Origin: Euphorbia lathyris
Lineage: Eukaryota; Streptophyta; Magnoliopsida; Malpighiales; Euphorbiaceae
DNA: 64,000 nucleotides
Assembly (NCBI RefSeq): GCF_963576675.1
Contig: NC_088917.1
Location: 75,564,610 to 75,628,609 of the forward strand
Direction: 5' to 3'
The notes beneath the pieces were generated by a model. It saw nothing but the letters and a program-made list of their open reading frames with translations, ran no database searches and was not told where the DNA came from. This document shows, piece by piece, positions 34,156 through 44,990 of the stretch. The position numbers and the translations under genes were made by a program. The stretch's first letter is position 1, and the number at the start of each line of letters is the position of its first letter.

Positions 34156-36833
34156 TCACTTGGCCAAATGCCAAGCATCCATAATCTCCTCTAACGACTG
34201 CCTATATACAATCGCATCATCCTCGTCCAGATGACTCATGTGATCCAACACAGTTTCACCCCAGCCAGATAATCGACTAACCCACTGTAAAAAAGTAAGG
34301 AACAAAAAACAAGGTTAATATCATTTCACATTTCAGTAAATATCATTTCACATTACTAGACCAGTAAAGAAAAACCAAAAATAACTTACAATCTCACTGT
34401 TTGAGCGAGTATAAACAGCCGGTCCGGGTGCAACAATCTCCGGAAGTAGACGAGGGTGTGAGTGACGGGTGTACCAATGCATGTACTGATCCTCACAATC
34501 TGATGGAGTATGTGCTGGAGTGAATACAGACAGTATAAGGACGGACGACTGGGGAAAAGAGTCCCAAATACCCTGCACCATCACAGCTGGCACCTCTACA
34601 CGATACTTCAAACTGGTCCACGGGCGAACAGCCTTAGAAGGCTGCAATATCGGTCTAGGAATGGTCTGCACATGTCCAAGCTGTTGAAGGCATCGCCCCG
34701 GCATGTACGGCTCGATCACATCCCGATACCGTATCCATCCAGAATATAGAGTCCTCGGGGTCTCAGTAATGGCATCAGGGCCATACGGCATCCACATGAC
34801 CTACAGATGTATAAAATTACATTAACACATACAAGTAATACACAAATTTGTTTTAATTGAACAGTATTTATAATTATAAAGCAAGTATACCTCATCTGCT
34901 GTCAACACATCAAGCCGGGCACGAAATGCTCTCAGCCGCTCATCGCTCTTCTCCATTGATATAGATGGCCACAACGAAGCCCTAGGAAGATTCGGGTCAA
35001 CTGTAACTGCCTCTCGATGTGGCCTGAAGCAAGGAAAATACTCGTAAATCCAGGACTGGAGCAATGTCATACAACCCGTCATCTGCCCGCAATCTCCTCT
35101 GGTAGCAATACCAAGATGACGGTATAGATATGTTAGTGCAGCTGATCCCCAAGAAAGTCCAACGGCTCCAGCCGCCGAGTCCTGCACCTCTAACAGACAA
35201 GAAGGTCGGATGCAGTCACCACTCTTGTTTACGAACAAGGTGGAACCGAGCATCAGCCACGTCCAAGCTATAGCCTGGGTCTCAGGAATCCGATCACCTC
35301 TACAGTGCTCCATAACGGAAGCGGCTCGTATACCACCAGAAGCATAATGACGGGTATCTAACTGAACCCGAGTCACCCTAAACAAATCCATCACGCACTC
35401 CTTAAGCTCATCAACAGTCGCATCAGCAGTCACCATGGCACCATCTACGGGGATGCGCAATATCTCCCACACATCATGCATCAAAATGGTCATCTCGCCA
35501 AATGGCATGTGAAATGATGACGTGTCTGGCTGCCACCGCTCTACAAATGCCGTGATCAGAGCATCATCTATGTGACTGTGCATAATACCAGGTAAATGGA
35601 ACAAGCCAGATGACTCGATATGCGACTGAATCGTCCGGGAAGAACCACTGTACCATAATCTCAGCTTCGTGCAATACCCTGATCTGGTATGACACCTAAG
35701 GACGCCCCTATCCTGACCGGTCCATATAGCACATGCAATATGTCCCAAAAAGCTCGGGATCACAGCACCATCAAATGGACCCCCGGGGACGGGGTCCTTC
35801 ACAACCCAGTCATCCTCTACACTCCTCGATCGCTTGCTGCTACCTGAAATTACAGCAAACGGTTTACATTAATTTTTTAGTATATTTTTCAATAATCACG
35901 ATTAACACAAATACAAATAAACACATTTTTTAATTTCTCTTACCAGAAGAAGATGCTGCGGTAGAAGAAAATCGTCCGTCTCGACCCCTCGTCACAACGC
36001 CACGATCTATGGGGATAGTATCAACACTAGGACGATGCATAGAAGCATCCCCGTCCATGTCTATATCAGCCGCCTCATCCCGTCCCTCAGCACGCTCCGC
36101 TTGTGCAGCATGTGCCCTCCGGGCGTCCGCCATGAACCGCTGCTGCTCCTCCCGGTCCCGCCGAGCAGATGCAGTAACAGGACGTGAAGACGTGCGTCTA
36201 GGGTCAGCTCCCTCCTGATCCTGTAATATTATTTATTTATAAGGTATATTCAATTTAACATAATTTTTTTTTCTATACGTTCGGGTCTGCCTACGCCCGG
36301 TCCGTGCAATTTTTAAAAAAAAAAATTCAAAATTTGCCCCTTTTTGGCCTGGGCGGGTGGTTTACACCACCTGCCCTATGGTCCAAACGGGTGCGGCGCA
36401 CCAGTCGGCCTTAGGGCCGACCAGTGCGCCGCAAACGTTTGGCCCTTAGGCCAAACGGGTGGCGTATGCGCTCCACCATAAGGTGGAGCGCATGCGTTGT
36501 ACGCGTTCCACCTTAAGTGGAACGCGTACGACGAGCGACCCACCCCATGGTGGAGCGCATGCGCCGCGCGTTCCACCTTACGGTGGAGCGCGTGCGCCGT
36601 GCGATCCACCATAGGGTGGATCGCTCGACACGCTCCATCTCCACCTACGGTGGAACGCATAGTTCATGCGTTCCACCGTAGGTGGAGATGGAGCGTGTCG
36701 CCCGCCTAGGCCAAATTCTGGGATTTTAATCCCGAATTTCGGCCCGATTACTCACGATTTTGATAATTTTTTTTATGGAAATACTTACCGTAATACCCAT
36801 GTATCCTTTGCCGATGCCTCCTCTTCGTGCCAT
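34156..36833 (-). CDS. Plant mobile domain (PMD/MAIN-like) protein of MULE-1, 5 exons
   Basis: Exons 5' to 3': 36833-36789, 36220-35944, 35843-34891, 34800-34390, 34284-34156. They sum to 1815 nt (604 aa); all borders are GT-AG and in phase. Exon 1 encodes MARRGGIGKGYMGIT; exon 2 a charged, Ala/Arg-rich linker. Exons 3-4 are the plant mobile domain (aminotransferase-like, PF10536 type): the N-terminal R(C)HTRSGYCTKLRLWY region, HIDDALITAFVERWQPDTSS, FHMPFGEMTILMHDVW and AIAWTWLMLGSTLFV. The host relatives MAIN and MAIL1 act in transposon silencing and genome stability, and PMD proteins are also known from transposons. No premature stop is visible, unlike the other two genes of the element. 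Intron 1 (36221-36788) holds palindrome cassette P-right. Confidence 0.82.
36341..36718. repeat. Palindrome cassette P-right in PMD intron 1
   Basis: GC-rich island bounded by TTTTTGGCCTGGGCGGG and CCCGCCTAGGCCAAA, an inverted pair like that of P-left. Inside is a run of hairpins: GCGGCGCAC..GTCGGCC around 36395-36432, TTTGGCC-CTTA-GGCCAAA, GCGCTCCACC..GGTGGAGCGC, GCGTTCCACCTTAAGTGGAACGC, and a perfect 35-bp stem (36626-36660 with 36666-36700, loop AGTTC). The motif CCACC..GGTGG recurs in nearly all. Confidence 0.87.
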
Positions 36834-36915
36834 CTCGTTTTTGGTCGGTTTTTTTTAGAATGGAAAATAAGTTGAGAGGATTTGGAATTTTCAAAACTTA
36901 TATTTGAAATAATGA

Positions 36916-36979
36916 GAAGGGTAAAAAGGTCAATACAGGGCGGTGAACCGGAATTTTAGTGCGGTATATAGTCGCCCAC
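36916..36979 (-). repeat. MULE-1 right terminal inverted repeat
   Basis: Inverted counterpart of 29250-29312. It ends ...TTAGTGCGGTATATAGTCGCCCAC just before the TTAGTAAT duplication. Confidence 0.8.
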
Positions 36980-37095
36980 TTAGTAATTAGTTAGGATTAT
37001 GAGCTAGTTACCATTACAATTGTAGTGTATAAATAGGGATCTTATATTCAATTCACAATTAATGAAAATTATGTTATTCTTCATTATACATATGA
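36980..37095 (+). repeat. LTR remnant of the copia element, right part
   Basis: Continues the sequence cut at 29249. It has a TATA box (TATAAATAG, 37028-37036), then a leader ending TTCATTATACA. Together the two parts make a short LTR of roughly 160 bp, consistent with small-LTR copia elements. It should be the 3' LTR of the element at 26061-29199. Confidence 0.5.
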
Positions 37096-37305
37096 TAAAA
37101 ACAAATGAATATTATATAACCCACACAACGAGTATATAATTAGTAGAATCTTAAAATAATAATATTTTAACAACTTGCTAAACAATTACATCTTTGTGTG
37201 TTGGATATTTGTGGGTCCCGTCCAAGCTCATGTCAAGAAAAAGGAAAATTTACATCAAGTTCAATTCGACTCGAGTACGCCAAAGCTTACTGTTTGTAAG
37301 AACAA

Positions 37306-38312
37306 ACTTGAAATTTTTTGTTTGGATACAAAGAAAATGAAAAACACAACACAGCAGACGGGAAAAAAGGCTGCATCAGATAACGATTAAATTGGGGAGG
37401 TTGGCTCTCATAGCGTCATCTTGCAGCAGCTTCGTCAGCTGTGGGGGGGGGGAGGGCACGGTGGAGAGTGGTGCAATCAATAGGAGCCTCAAAAGCCTTC
37501 GACGCAAGAAAGTCGACACATCTATTCTTCTCCTTGTAAATATGGTTAATAGAAATGTGATCAAACTTTGTCATGAGAATTTGTATAGTCCGAATCAGGG
37601 AGCGAGAAGGATGGTGTAACAGACACAAACTCTTGAGAAAGTTCACCACTTCGGCACAATCAGACTCGACTTCCACATTTCTCACCCCTAAATCAACAGC
37701 TATGCGAAGCCTTGAGATTAAGCCTCATAACTCCGCTTCGAAGGAGCTTCCCTTCTCAATATTATGCAGAAACTCACCTATCCATTGGCCATTGAGGTCT
37801 CTGAGAATACCCCCAGCTGCAATCAAATTAGAATGTCTCGGTGGGAACCATCAGTGTTAAGCTTTCAGACATTCTCAGGAGGCTTGACCCAACTGAGCCA
37901 CTTTTCTTCTCGATGCACAACAATATGATTAGGTGAAATATTAGACCAGCAACGTTTGTTTTCACCCACTCGCCATCTGATAAAATCACCTTTGTTGTAA
38001 GGGATCATAAAATCAGGTTGGAAGAGAGACTTGTTATGTCATTCCTATAAAATAGAGATCGTATTAACAAACCAATCCCGCCAATTATGCAAGCCAAAGG
38101 AATCATTAGGTTTAGAGAGCATCTGCTCAAACCAATTCTCACCCGCCGGTGCAAAAAACTCCGACCAACACCTAACCGGGATCACCTCATTCCAAGCGTC
38201 TTTGCTGTCTTGGAAATCTCTAAAGGCATGACTGATATTTTCACCGCTCTCCCGGTATCTAGGACACTTATCATCATCTGTAATGTGTCGCCTTCTACAT
38301 TCAGAACCGATA
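37306..38312 (-). mobile_element. LINE 3' fragment (zf-RVT, RNase H)
   Basis: On the minus strand the fragment begins in the zf-RVT domain (CPRYRESGENISHAFRD, about 38260-38220) and runs through WLSWVKPPENV and LNTDGSH to RNase H (VEVESDCAEVVNFL and HIYKEKNRCVDFLASKAF). It ends LPNLIVI-stop near 37384, then a 3' UTR with an A-rich end (AAACAAAAAA) about 37306. Stops and a G run (37442-37451) break it. Its upstream end joins MULE-2 in frame near 38312. Confidence 0.8.
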
Positions 38313-39751
38313 AAGAAAACCTCCAGGATCGGCTTCATCAACACCAACTCCCTATCAATGACGATAATAGTCGGGTTGAGATCAAACCCAGTCAAAACCC
38401 TCAGCCGCTGCAGAACCCAACGGTAGCTTCCTTCAGTCTCATCTTTAATGATGGCATATGCGATCTTGAAATTGTTATTGCAAGGCGTCATCCCAACAAT
38501 TGCAACAAATGACATTTTGTATTTGTTGGTTTTGTACGTTGAATCAATGACGATGTACCAGTAATAGGTCCTGAATAAATCTATTGATTCTGGATGTGCC
38601 ATAAACACATGTGTAATCACGCCAGAATGAGGATCAGCTTGCGTATAATGAGCATACTTGTTATGGAGAGCAATATGATAGAACTGACTAGCCAAGTCTC
38701 TACCTTCGAACCCATCCTTCCTCATCTTATCCCTATAGTTGTAGACGTGTTTAATTGTTGGGTTGTCTTCGGGATGCTTTTCTTTAACGACTGCTAAAAT
38801 AGCACAAGGCTTTGCTTGAGGTGAACTCATATCACGAACAATTAATTTAGATGCGGTACTGAGTCCGTTCATCTGCCGACTTCCCTCTGGATACACACGT
38901 AACGAATGATTGTGCTGACCAGTTAATCCAGCCTTAGCCTTTATCTCCCAACCAGTAAGGTCTGACCGTTGATAGGCTTTAATCTCAAATTTACACATGC
39001 ACGCTTTAGTTTTAGTTTTTCGTATTAACCCTACATCATCTGCTCTCCCTCTGTATCGTTCATCCCGTGAACATCTCAATTGCTTTTGCTTTCCCCCATG
39101 TTTATGCGAAGATATTATAATCTCAAACCCAATTCGAATAGCTACATGTTTTGCCCAATTAACAGCATCTTCACACGAAGGGAAAACGGTGTCCGTTATA
39201 AAACTGGAACTGTAATCAATGCCGTCGGGTTGCCAATCTTCTAACGGTACCTGAATATATAAAAATGCATAATATGTATTAACAATACGCGCAAAAATTT
39301 TAAAAAATGGCATTCGGGTGCATAATAGGTATTAACAATACGCGTAAAAATTTAAAAATGTAAATTTGCAGCTTATTCGGGCAGCCTGCCCGTTAAAAAT
39401 TATAATTCCGAGCTTGTTCGGACCTTGTATAGGCTAAACGGACAGACTACCCGTTAAAAATAAAAAAAGGGGCCAAAATTGGCCTAAACGGGCAGCCTAC
39501 CCTTTCCAACCGACGGTGGAACGGGCAGGTCACTCTACCCGTCCCACGGCGGAACGAGCAGTGCATGCCGCTCGTCCGCAGGCCGAGCAGGTAGTTCATC
39601 TGTTCGCCCCAGGGACAAGCGGCATGCGCCACCCGTTTAGGCTTATTCCCTAAAAAAATTTCAAAAATTAAAAAATGAATTTTAATTTAAATTTAGATCG
39701 TAAGATTACCTCGTGTTCGAAATCATGGTCTTCGGAAATGCTCGGGTCCAT
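38312..39751 (-). pseudogene. MULE-2 transposase, C-terminally truncated and fused to LINE
   Basis: Exon 1 39751-39710 (MDPSISEDHDFEHE) is joined through GT-AG to exon 2 from 39250 (VPLEDWQPDGID...). The protein parallels MULE-1 transposase closely: zinc-finger residues (RCSRDERYRG, CMCKFEIKAY, QHNHS), then transposase core IDSTYKTNKYKMS and VIDRELVLMKPILEVF with both aspartates. After EVFF the frame continues into LINE zf-RVT sequence (IGSECRRRHITDD) without a stop, giving an accidental chimeric frame down to 38045. The part after the second catalytic aspartate, SWIM finger and OTU are missing, so it cannot be an active transposase. Confidence 0.82.
39380..39648. repeat. Palindrome cassette of MULE-2, transposase intron 1
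   Basis: Same position as P-left of MULE-1. Borders resemble TTGGCCTAAACGGGCAG and CACCCGTTTAGGC. Inner hairpins are less perfect, e.g. CGGGCAG-CC-TGCCCG and GGCATGC/GCATGCC-type pairs. The inner sequence differs from that of MULE-1. Confidence 0.7.
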
Positions 39752-39889
39752 TTTCGTCAAATTCGGGTTTTTAGGCTTGGGAGAGAAAGAGAGAAAAAAA
39801 ATTGAGTTTTAGAAAAAAATAAATGAAAAGGGAATAAATATCAAAAGGGTGTGGTGGTACGAAAAAAATTACGGTATATAGCAATACCC

Positions 39890-40620
39890 TAAAACAGTTG
39901 TAGACGGAGTAGTTGGATAATATAAAAGTAAATAAGAAAATCCAAACATGAAATGCAAGCCCATTATCAAATCATCCAAATCCAAAGAAAACTTAAAGCC
40001 AATTTTATATATTTTTTAAAAAATTATTTATAATTATATAAAATAATAATTTGAATTATAATATAAGGTCTAAATATATTTCTTAAGGTTTACAAATTAT
40101 GAATTAGGATTTAGAATTTATAACTATAGTATAAAGTATAACAGTATTTTTTACTTTTTATTAAAAGGAAAAGTATTATACAAACTCATTCAAAAAAAAG
40201 TTTTATACAAACAATAATAATATATTAAAAATTAATTTTAATAATATGATGTAATTTTATAATAACTAATTATTTTTTAAAACATTAAAAATATTATTCT
40301 AAGAAATATAGCTATAAAAAAACTCTCGGTTTCTTAAGTCATGTTTTGGATTTTCTTTCGGCTTTTAACCAAAAGATAAACCTATTATTTTACTTTGTGT
40401 TGCTTTTTCTTTATTGCATAAATTTGTTGATGTATCTACTATGGTAAATTTGATAGTTTTTTTAGATGAACTCGTAACTTTATTCAATACTAAGAGAAGC
40501 ATCCTGAATTGGACTGCTCTCAATAAATACAGGGGGAGAAATATGAATGAAAAAATTAACGTAGGAACGAGTATTTTGTGCCAACAAATGGACTACTTTG
40601 TTCGTTGACCTTGAAACATA
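39890..40620. other. AT-rich intergenic stretch, nothing recognised
   Basis: Very AT-rich with short poly(A)/poly(T) runs. One 64-codon frame (40414-40608) has no recognisable features and I do not call it. Confidence 0.5.
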
Positions 40621-40626
40621 TAACAC

Positions 40627-40965
40627 CTAAAAACTGGTGTGACTACTGAGACGAGACCTCACTTCATCTAGAACAATACCGAATTTAGTGAGATCTCGAC
40701 GCTTAAACCTGATACTATCTATTACTAATTTAGCATCTGATTCAAAAATTACGTTCTGATGACCAAGCCCTTTAATCCATTTGAAGCTTGTTCTCAATGT
40801 TATCGCCTCGGCAACTTTAGCTACTACTGTACCTGGGATGTGTGAACTCAATCCTGCAATAAATCTCCCATCATTGTTGCGAAGTACCGCTCCAATTCCA
40901 AGGGATTCATAATCGCTGAACAAGGTCGCATCCACATTGCATTTACGCACTCCCGTCGTTGGTTG
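40627..40965 (-). pseudogene. LINE RNase H domain remnant
   Basis: The minus-strand frame encodes an RNase H-like (RVT_3) domain: KCNVDATLFSD, IGAVLRNNDGRFIAGL, AEAITLR and VIFESDAKLVIDSI, then RRDLTKFGIVLDEVRSRLS. The acidic residues of the fold are present. Sequence upstream (to about 41110) is frame-broken. The shared DLTKFG motif links it to the LINE at 1120-7590. Confidence 0.78.
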
Positions 40966-41109
40966 TGCCCATCTGCATGTTGCTACTGCTACAAACGGGC
41001 GTGAGGAGCTGTCATTAGTCTGTCAATATCAGGTATGCTCCTCCATCAGATGCTGTGCAAACCGCAAGAGCGCTCCCCTGTCCGCTGAATTACAGGACGA
41101 GAAGGAGTT

Positions 41110-42249
41110 GCTGCTCCGCCTAGGTAATTTCTTATTTATTTGTAGTTTTTTTTACTCTATTAATAAGTGGTTGTTGTATGTCGTCCTATATGATTGGTTG
41201 TCGTTCGTCTTTCTACATATATGTTCATGGGCGACTCCAAAGGGAGGCGGCCTAAGCATTCGCCCAGTTAGGGGGCCTCCAATCCATCATTATATTTTAA
41301 ATTGAAAATTAATTTCACCTATAATATAATAATTATTGAGATTTTAGTTTTTAATATCCTTAAATAATTATTATACCGTATCTAAATTTAATAGTAAACA
41401 TATATATAAAACAGTAATGCACTTTTCTAAATGGAACTAGAAATCGACAACAATAACATACATTTTGTTAATCACTGACTTATAACAACAATAGTACAAT
41501 AAAGAGCTCTAAAATTTGTTTCACAATTTTTATCTGAACAATAATATGGAAAGTTATAAATTTAGTCACATGGTTATTATGGAAGAGACGATTTAGCATT
41601 TATGTACAAAACAGAACAATTTTAAGCATAACATCTACTAGAGAGTACAATTACAACCTCATTAAAGGAATATGAGTTTTTTTTAAGAGATGTGTGCAAT
41701 TTCAAACATATTGGGTAGTTAGAATGCTAGAGGTTAAGGGATAGTCAAAACATAAAATTGCAACTTATATTTCATTAACGAGGCTTGAAATTAGATTGTT
41801 CTATACATGGAGTGAAATCTAATTTCCACCGATAACTATTGGGATAAATTTGTACCGTATTTAACAATAATATAATAGTTAACTGCCTCATTCTTTGTAG
41901 ATTACCAAAAAGTTTAATATTCAATTTGATCTTCTTAGTTGAGTCAATGATTAATTATATTTTATATATATTAAATTTTAAATTTGTAAAAAAAATAGAG
42001 TACGAGTGCCTCTAAAACACTGAAGCCTCATGTTTCCCCCAATTGAAACATAGAGTGTTGTTTATCATCATATATTTGACTTAAAAATCATGAAGTTATT
42101 CTTTGATAAAAAAAAACTATGAAGTCGGTTTTGGATGAAATGTGTTTCTCGTCGTTATATCAAAAACAGTTTCAAACACTATTGTTTTATTATAATATTG
42201 AAATTAGAGATATAAACTTTTCTAATTTACTTATGAATATAATTTTTTT
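41110..42249. other. AT-rich intergenic stretch, nothing recognised
   Basis: Contains short GC-richer text at 41225-41285 (GGGCGACTCCAAAGGGAGGC) and otherwise AT-rich DNA. No gene, RNA or bounded element was identified. Confidence 0.45.
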
Positions 42250-42790
42250 TAGGTAAGGTGCAAAAATACCTCTAATATTTACACTTAAGAGCAATTTTAC
42301 CTCTAACGTTTAAAATGGTATAATTTTACCCTTAACGTTGGCGGTCAAGAACAATTTTACCCATAATGTTGACAAGTTGGGTCAATTTAGGAAATTATTT
42401 ATCAAATTGTGTTTTCGATTATGAATATTGCCATGTACACTTTACATGTACGTAATTTTATCACTCATTAGTAAAAGATTGCATTTTAAATTCAAATTTT
42501 GAAAACATATATTGTATTTTGTACGAGTTGGATAAAAAAAATTAAATATTTCACCGAATTTAAAAATATAAACCTTCAATACAGTTATTAAATCACAAAA
42601 AAATATAATTTTTTTTAAAATGTAATTGGTGTAGAATAACGAATAAAATATATGTGTTTTACAATAATATTTAAAATTGACATAATTTACCAACGCTCTC
42701 AGTAAAATTATTCTTAACGGCTATCGTTAGAGATAAAATTACCTATAAATGTTAGGAGTAATAATTTTTTTTACAATTTATCCCTAAATT
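42250..42790. repeat. Dispersed repeat family R1, copy 2
   Basis: Parallels 10300-10890 block by block: AAATACCTCTAATATTTACAC, CAATTTTACC, AACGTTGGCGGTCAAGA, GTTGACAAGTTGGGTCAAT, TATTGCCATGTACACTTTAC, and an inverted end with GTTAG.GATAAAATTACC. It is non-coding. It lies about 200 bp upstream of the first RACK1 gene. Confidence 0.65.
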
Positions 42791-42904
42791 TTTAAATACA
42801 TTTCGAGATATAATGTTTACCATGAATCAAAAATTATATATTTTCTAAAAAAAAAAGTTATAATTTTCAATTGAAAAGCTCAGACCTAAACCCTAATCCC
42901 TCTC

Positions 42905-42915
42905 TATATATATAT
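42905..42915 (+). promoter_or_regulatory. TATA-rich core promoter of RACK1 copy 1
   Basis: TATATATATAT follows CCTAAACCCTAATCCC (telo-box-like AAACCCTAA at about 42888, frequent in promoters of plant translation genes) and precedes a pyrimidine-rich leader. The start codon is 71 bp downstream. Confidence 0.55.
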
Positions 42916-42985
42916 CGCCTTTCTTTCTCCCCTCTCTACTCTCTGCGCCGTATCTTCTGCTTCTGTTCCATATTTTCTCTCAAAA

Positions 42986-44990
42986 ATGGCGGATGGATTG
43001 GTTCTTCGCGGCACAATGAGGTCTCACACCGATCAAGTGACAGCTATTGCGACACCTATTGACAATTCCGATATGATTGTCAGTTCTTCGCGTGACAAAT
43101 CCGTCATCGTCTGGCATCTAACGAAGGAGGACAAGACCTACGGTGTTGCCCACCGCCGTCTCACCGGGCATTCTCACTTTGTTCAGGATGTTGTTCTTTC
43201 CTCCGATGGTCAGTTTGCTCTATCTGGCTCCTGGGACGGCGAGCTCCGTCTTTGGGATCTCGCTGCCGGCGTCTCCGCCCGCCGATTCGTCGGTCACACC
43301 AAGGATGTCTTATCGGTTGCTTTCTCCATCGATAACCGTCAGATCGTGTCTGCTTCCCGCGACCGCACGATTAAGCTATGGAATACTCTTGGTGAGTGCA
43401 AATACACAATCCAGGATGGTGATGCTCACAGCGATTGGGTGAGTTGTGTCCGATTTAGCCCTAACACGCTCCAGCCAACAATTGTTTCTGCTTCGTGGGA
43501 TAAAACAGTGAAGGTTTGGAATTTGACTAATTGCAAGCTGAGGTGCACATTGGCTGGACATAATGGATATGTGAACACTGTTGCTGTTTCCCCTGATGGT
43601 TCTTTGTGCGCCAGTGGAGGGAAAGACGGAGTTATTCTGTTGTGGGATTTGGCAGAAGGAAAGAGGCTTTACAGTCTTGATGCTGGAGCAGTTATTAATG
43701 CTTTGTGCTTTAGTCCTAACAGGTACTGGCTTTGTGCTGCTACTGAACACAGTATCAAGATCTGGGATCTTGAGAGCAAGAGTATTGTGGAGGACTTGAA
43801 GGTGGATCTCAAAGCCGAGGCTGAAGGCACTGCGGCTTCTTCTGGCAACAAGACGAAGGTATATTTGTACTTGTAAACTTATACTATGTGTGTTGTATAT
43901 ATGTCTGTTAGTTTTGGTTAATATATGTTGGCTAAATGAGCTTTGTTTATATGATGTTGAGAAATTTCCATTCCGGTTTATCAAATTTATGTTATTTGAT
44001 AATTATTTCATGTGTTTGTGTGCTGTTTGTCATTGGCTGTGAATTGTATTGCTTTCATAATATCTGTGTTGTATGTAATATGTAGGCTAATGGAGAACAA
44101 GCATGAGATGTTTTTGTTCATTTAGTTGTGGTGATGTCAGTAATGTTCTTTTGGTACTGGTTTTCTGCAGTTTCTAATGTAGCTTGCATTGCAACTTTAT
44201 TATGATTCACTATGCTTCAGAGCATCAGTTATGTCTACTGATATACTACAACTACACTTCTGCTTGGAAATGTTAACTTGGTAGCTCGTGACATTTAGGG
44301 ATTAAGCTAATTTTGTTGACTTGTCATGAATTCTTTTGTTTTCACCGGTTGCAGTCTTTGTTTGCAGCTCTTTTTTTAATGTCTTTTTACTTGTCAGCTA
44401 TGCTATCGCATTAAGTGTGTCAAAATGGGTTATCTTGTCATGTCATATACAACGTGATTGTATACAATATTAACCTAATAAAAGTGATAATTGGGTCAAA
44501 CAGCTTATTGTAATTCATCAGATAAAGAGATGTAAATTGTAAATTGATAGCTCTTTATCTGATGAATTAAAACAAGCTGTTTGACACAATTATCGCTCTG
44601 TTTCATTAATGTAAATCGATAGCTCTTTATGTGATGAATTACAAGTTCTGCGCGATTGTGAATGATGAGAACAAGCACTTATTTGTGTTGCCCTATTGGG
44701 TCAATGTGTTGAATGTTCAAATTGATTTTAATATGATACTTGTGCAAATTTGTATGCCATTTCACATAATTAGATGAGTTTAGGATTGTTACTTCTATCT
44801 TGAGCTTGATCAGATGCATTTTCTTGTTCTACAATTGAGTTATGGTTATGTTATTATCAAGCGCTTGAATGTTGGATTGATTTTGCAGAACATCTACTGC
44901 ACAAGTTTGAGCTGGAATGCAGATGGAAGCACCTTGTTCTCTGGTTATACAGATGGTGTCATCCGAGTTTGGGGAATCGGACGCTATTAA
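42986..44990 (+). CDS. RACK1: RACK1 (seven-WD40 scaffold protein), tandem copy 1
   Basis: Receptor for activated C kinase 1: a seven-bladed WD40 propeller that sits on the 40S ribosomal subunit near the mRNA exit and docks kinases and G-protein signalling partners. Exons 42986-43858 and 44889-44990, 324 aa, normal for plants. Start [19 protein letters not shown] is the family N-terminus. WD repeats are visible as [30 protein letters not shown] and [14 protein letters not shown]. The ribosome-contact R36-D37-K38 is present. The second exon encodes the last blade ([11 protein letters not shown]). Compared with copy 2 it differs at about ten residues, mostly in blade 1 ([19 protein letters not shown] against [19 protein letters not shown]). 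Same strand as copy 2, 4.2 kb apart. Confidence 0.96.
44487..44593. repeat. Inverted repeat in the RACK1 copy 1 intron
   Basis: The arm ATAATTGGGTCAAACAGCTT...ATTCATCAGATAAAGAG is followed about 20 bp later by its reverse complement with few mismatches. A third partial arm is at 44615-44645. Only part of it (AATTGGGTCAAA and AGCTCTTTAT..GATGAATTACA) is found in the other RACK1 intron. Confidence 0.65.

Larger units (their letters stand above)
29250..36979 (+). mobile_element. MULE-1: 7.7-kb Mutator-like element with three gene units
   Basis: The ends are inverted over about 60 bp: the left begins GGGTATTGCTAAATACCGC, and the right, reversed, reads ...GACTATATACCGCACTAAA. Both continue TTCACCGC..TGT.TTGACC..TTTACCCTT. 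An 8-bp duplication TTAGTAAT flanks it (29242-29249 and 36980-36987; 9 bp with one mismatch). Contents: transposase-OTU gene (+, 29390-32603), two minisatellites (32611-33104), an accessory ORF (+, 33199-33948) and a PMD gene (-, 36833-34156). GC-rich palindrome cassettes sit in the first introns of the two outer genes. It is inserted in a copia LTR. Three lesions (near 31147, at 32502 and at 33787) indicate it is no longer autonomous. Confidence 0.9.
38312..39889 (-). mobile_element. MULE-2: truncated relative of MULE-1 (5' part only)
   Basis: The right end on this strand, GGTATTGCTATATACCG read on the minus strand from 39889, matches the MULE-1 terminus. Next come a leader, exon 1 of a transposase (39751-39710), a GC-rich palindrome cassette in intron 1, and most of exon 2 (39250 to about 38312). 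Beyond that it is replaced by LINE sequence. OTU, accessory ORF, PMD gene and the other terminus are absent, so it is a dead 5' piece. Confidence 0.82.

Noticed and set aside
36376..36709. His/Ala/Arg-rich open frames on both strands of the right palindrome cassette
   Set aside because: Both strands give similar products because the DNA is palindromic, and the stretch lies in an intron of the PMD gene.
39251..39313. Upstream ATG extension of the MULE-2 transposase frame
   Set aside because: The extension reads through intron 1. Comparison with MULE-1 and a clear acceptor at 39250 place the real start in exon 1 at 39751.
43376..43984. 202-codon minus-strand open frame
   Set aside because: Antisense shadow of the conserved RACK1 exon; it has no family resemblance of its own and is not intact in copy 2.
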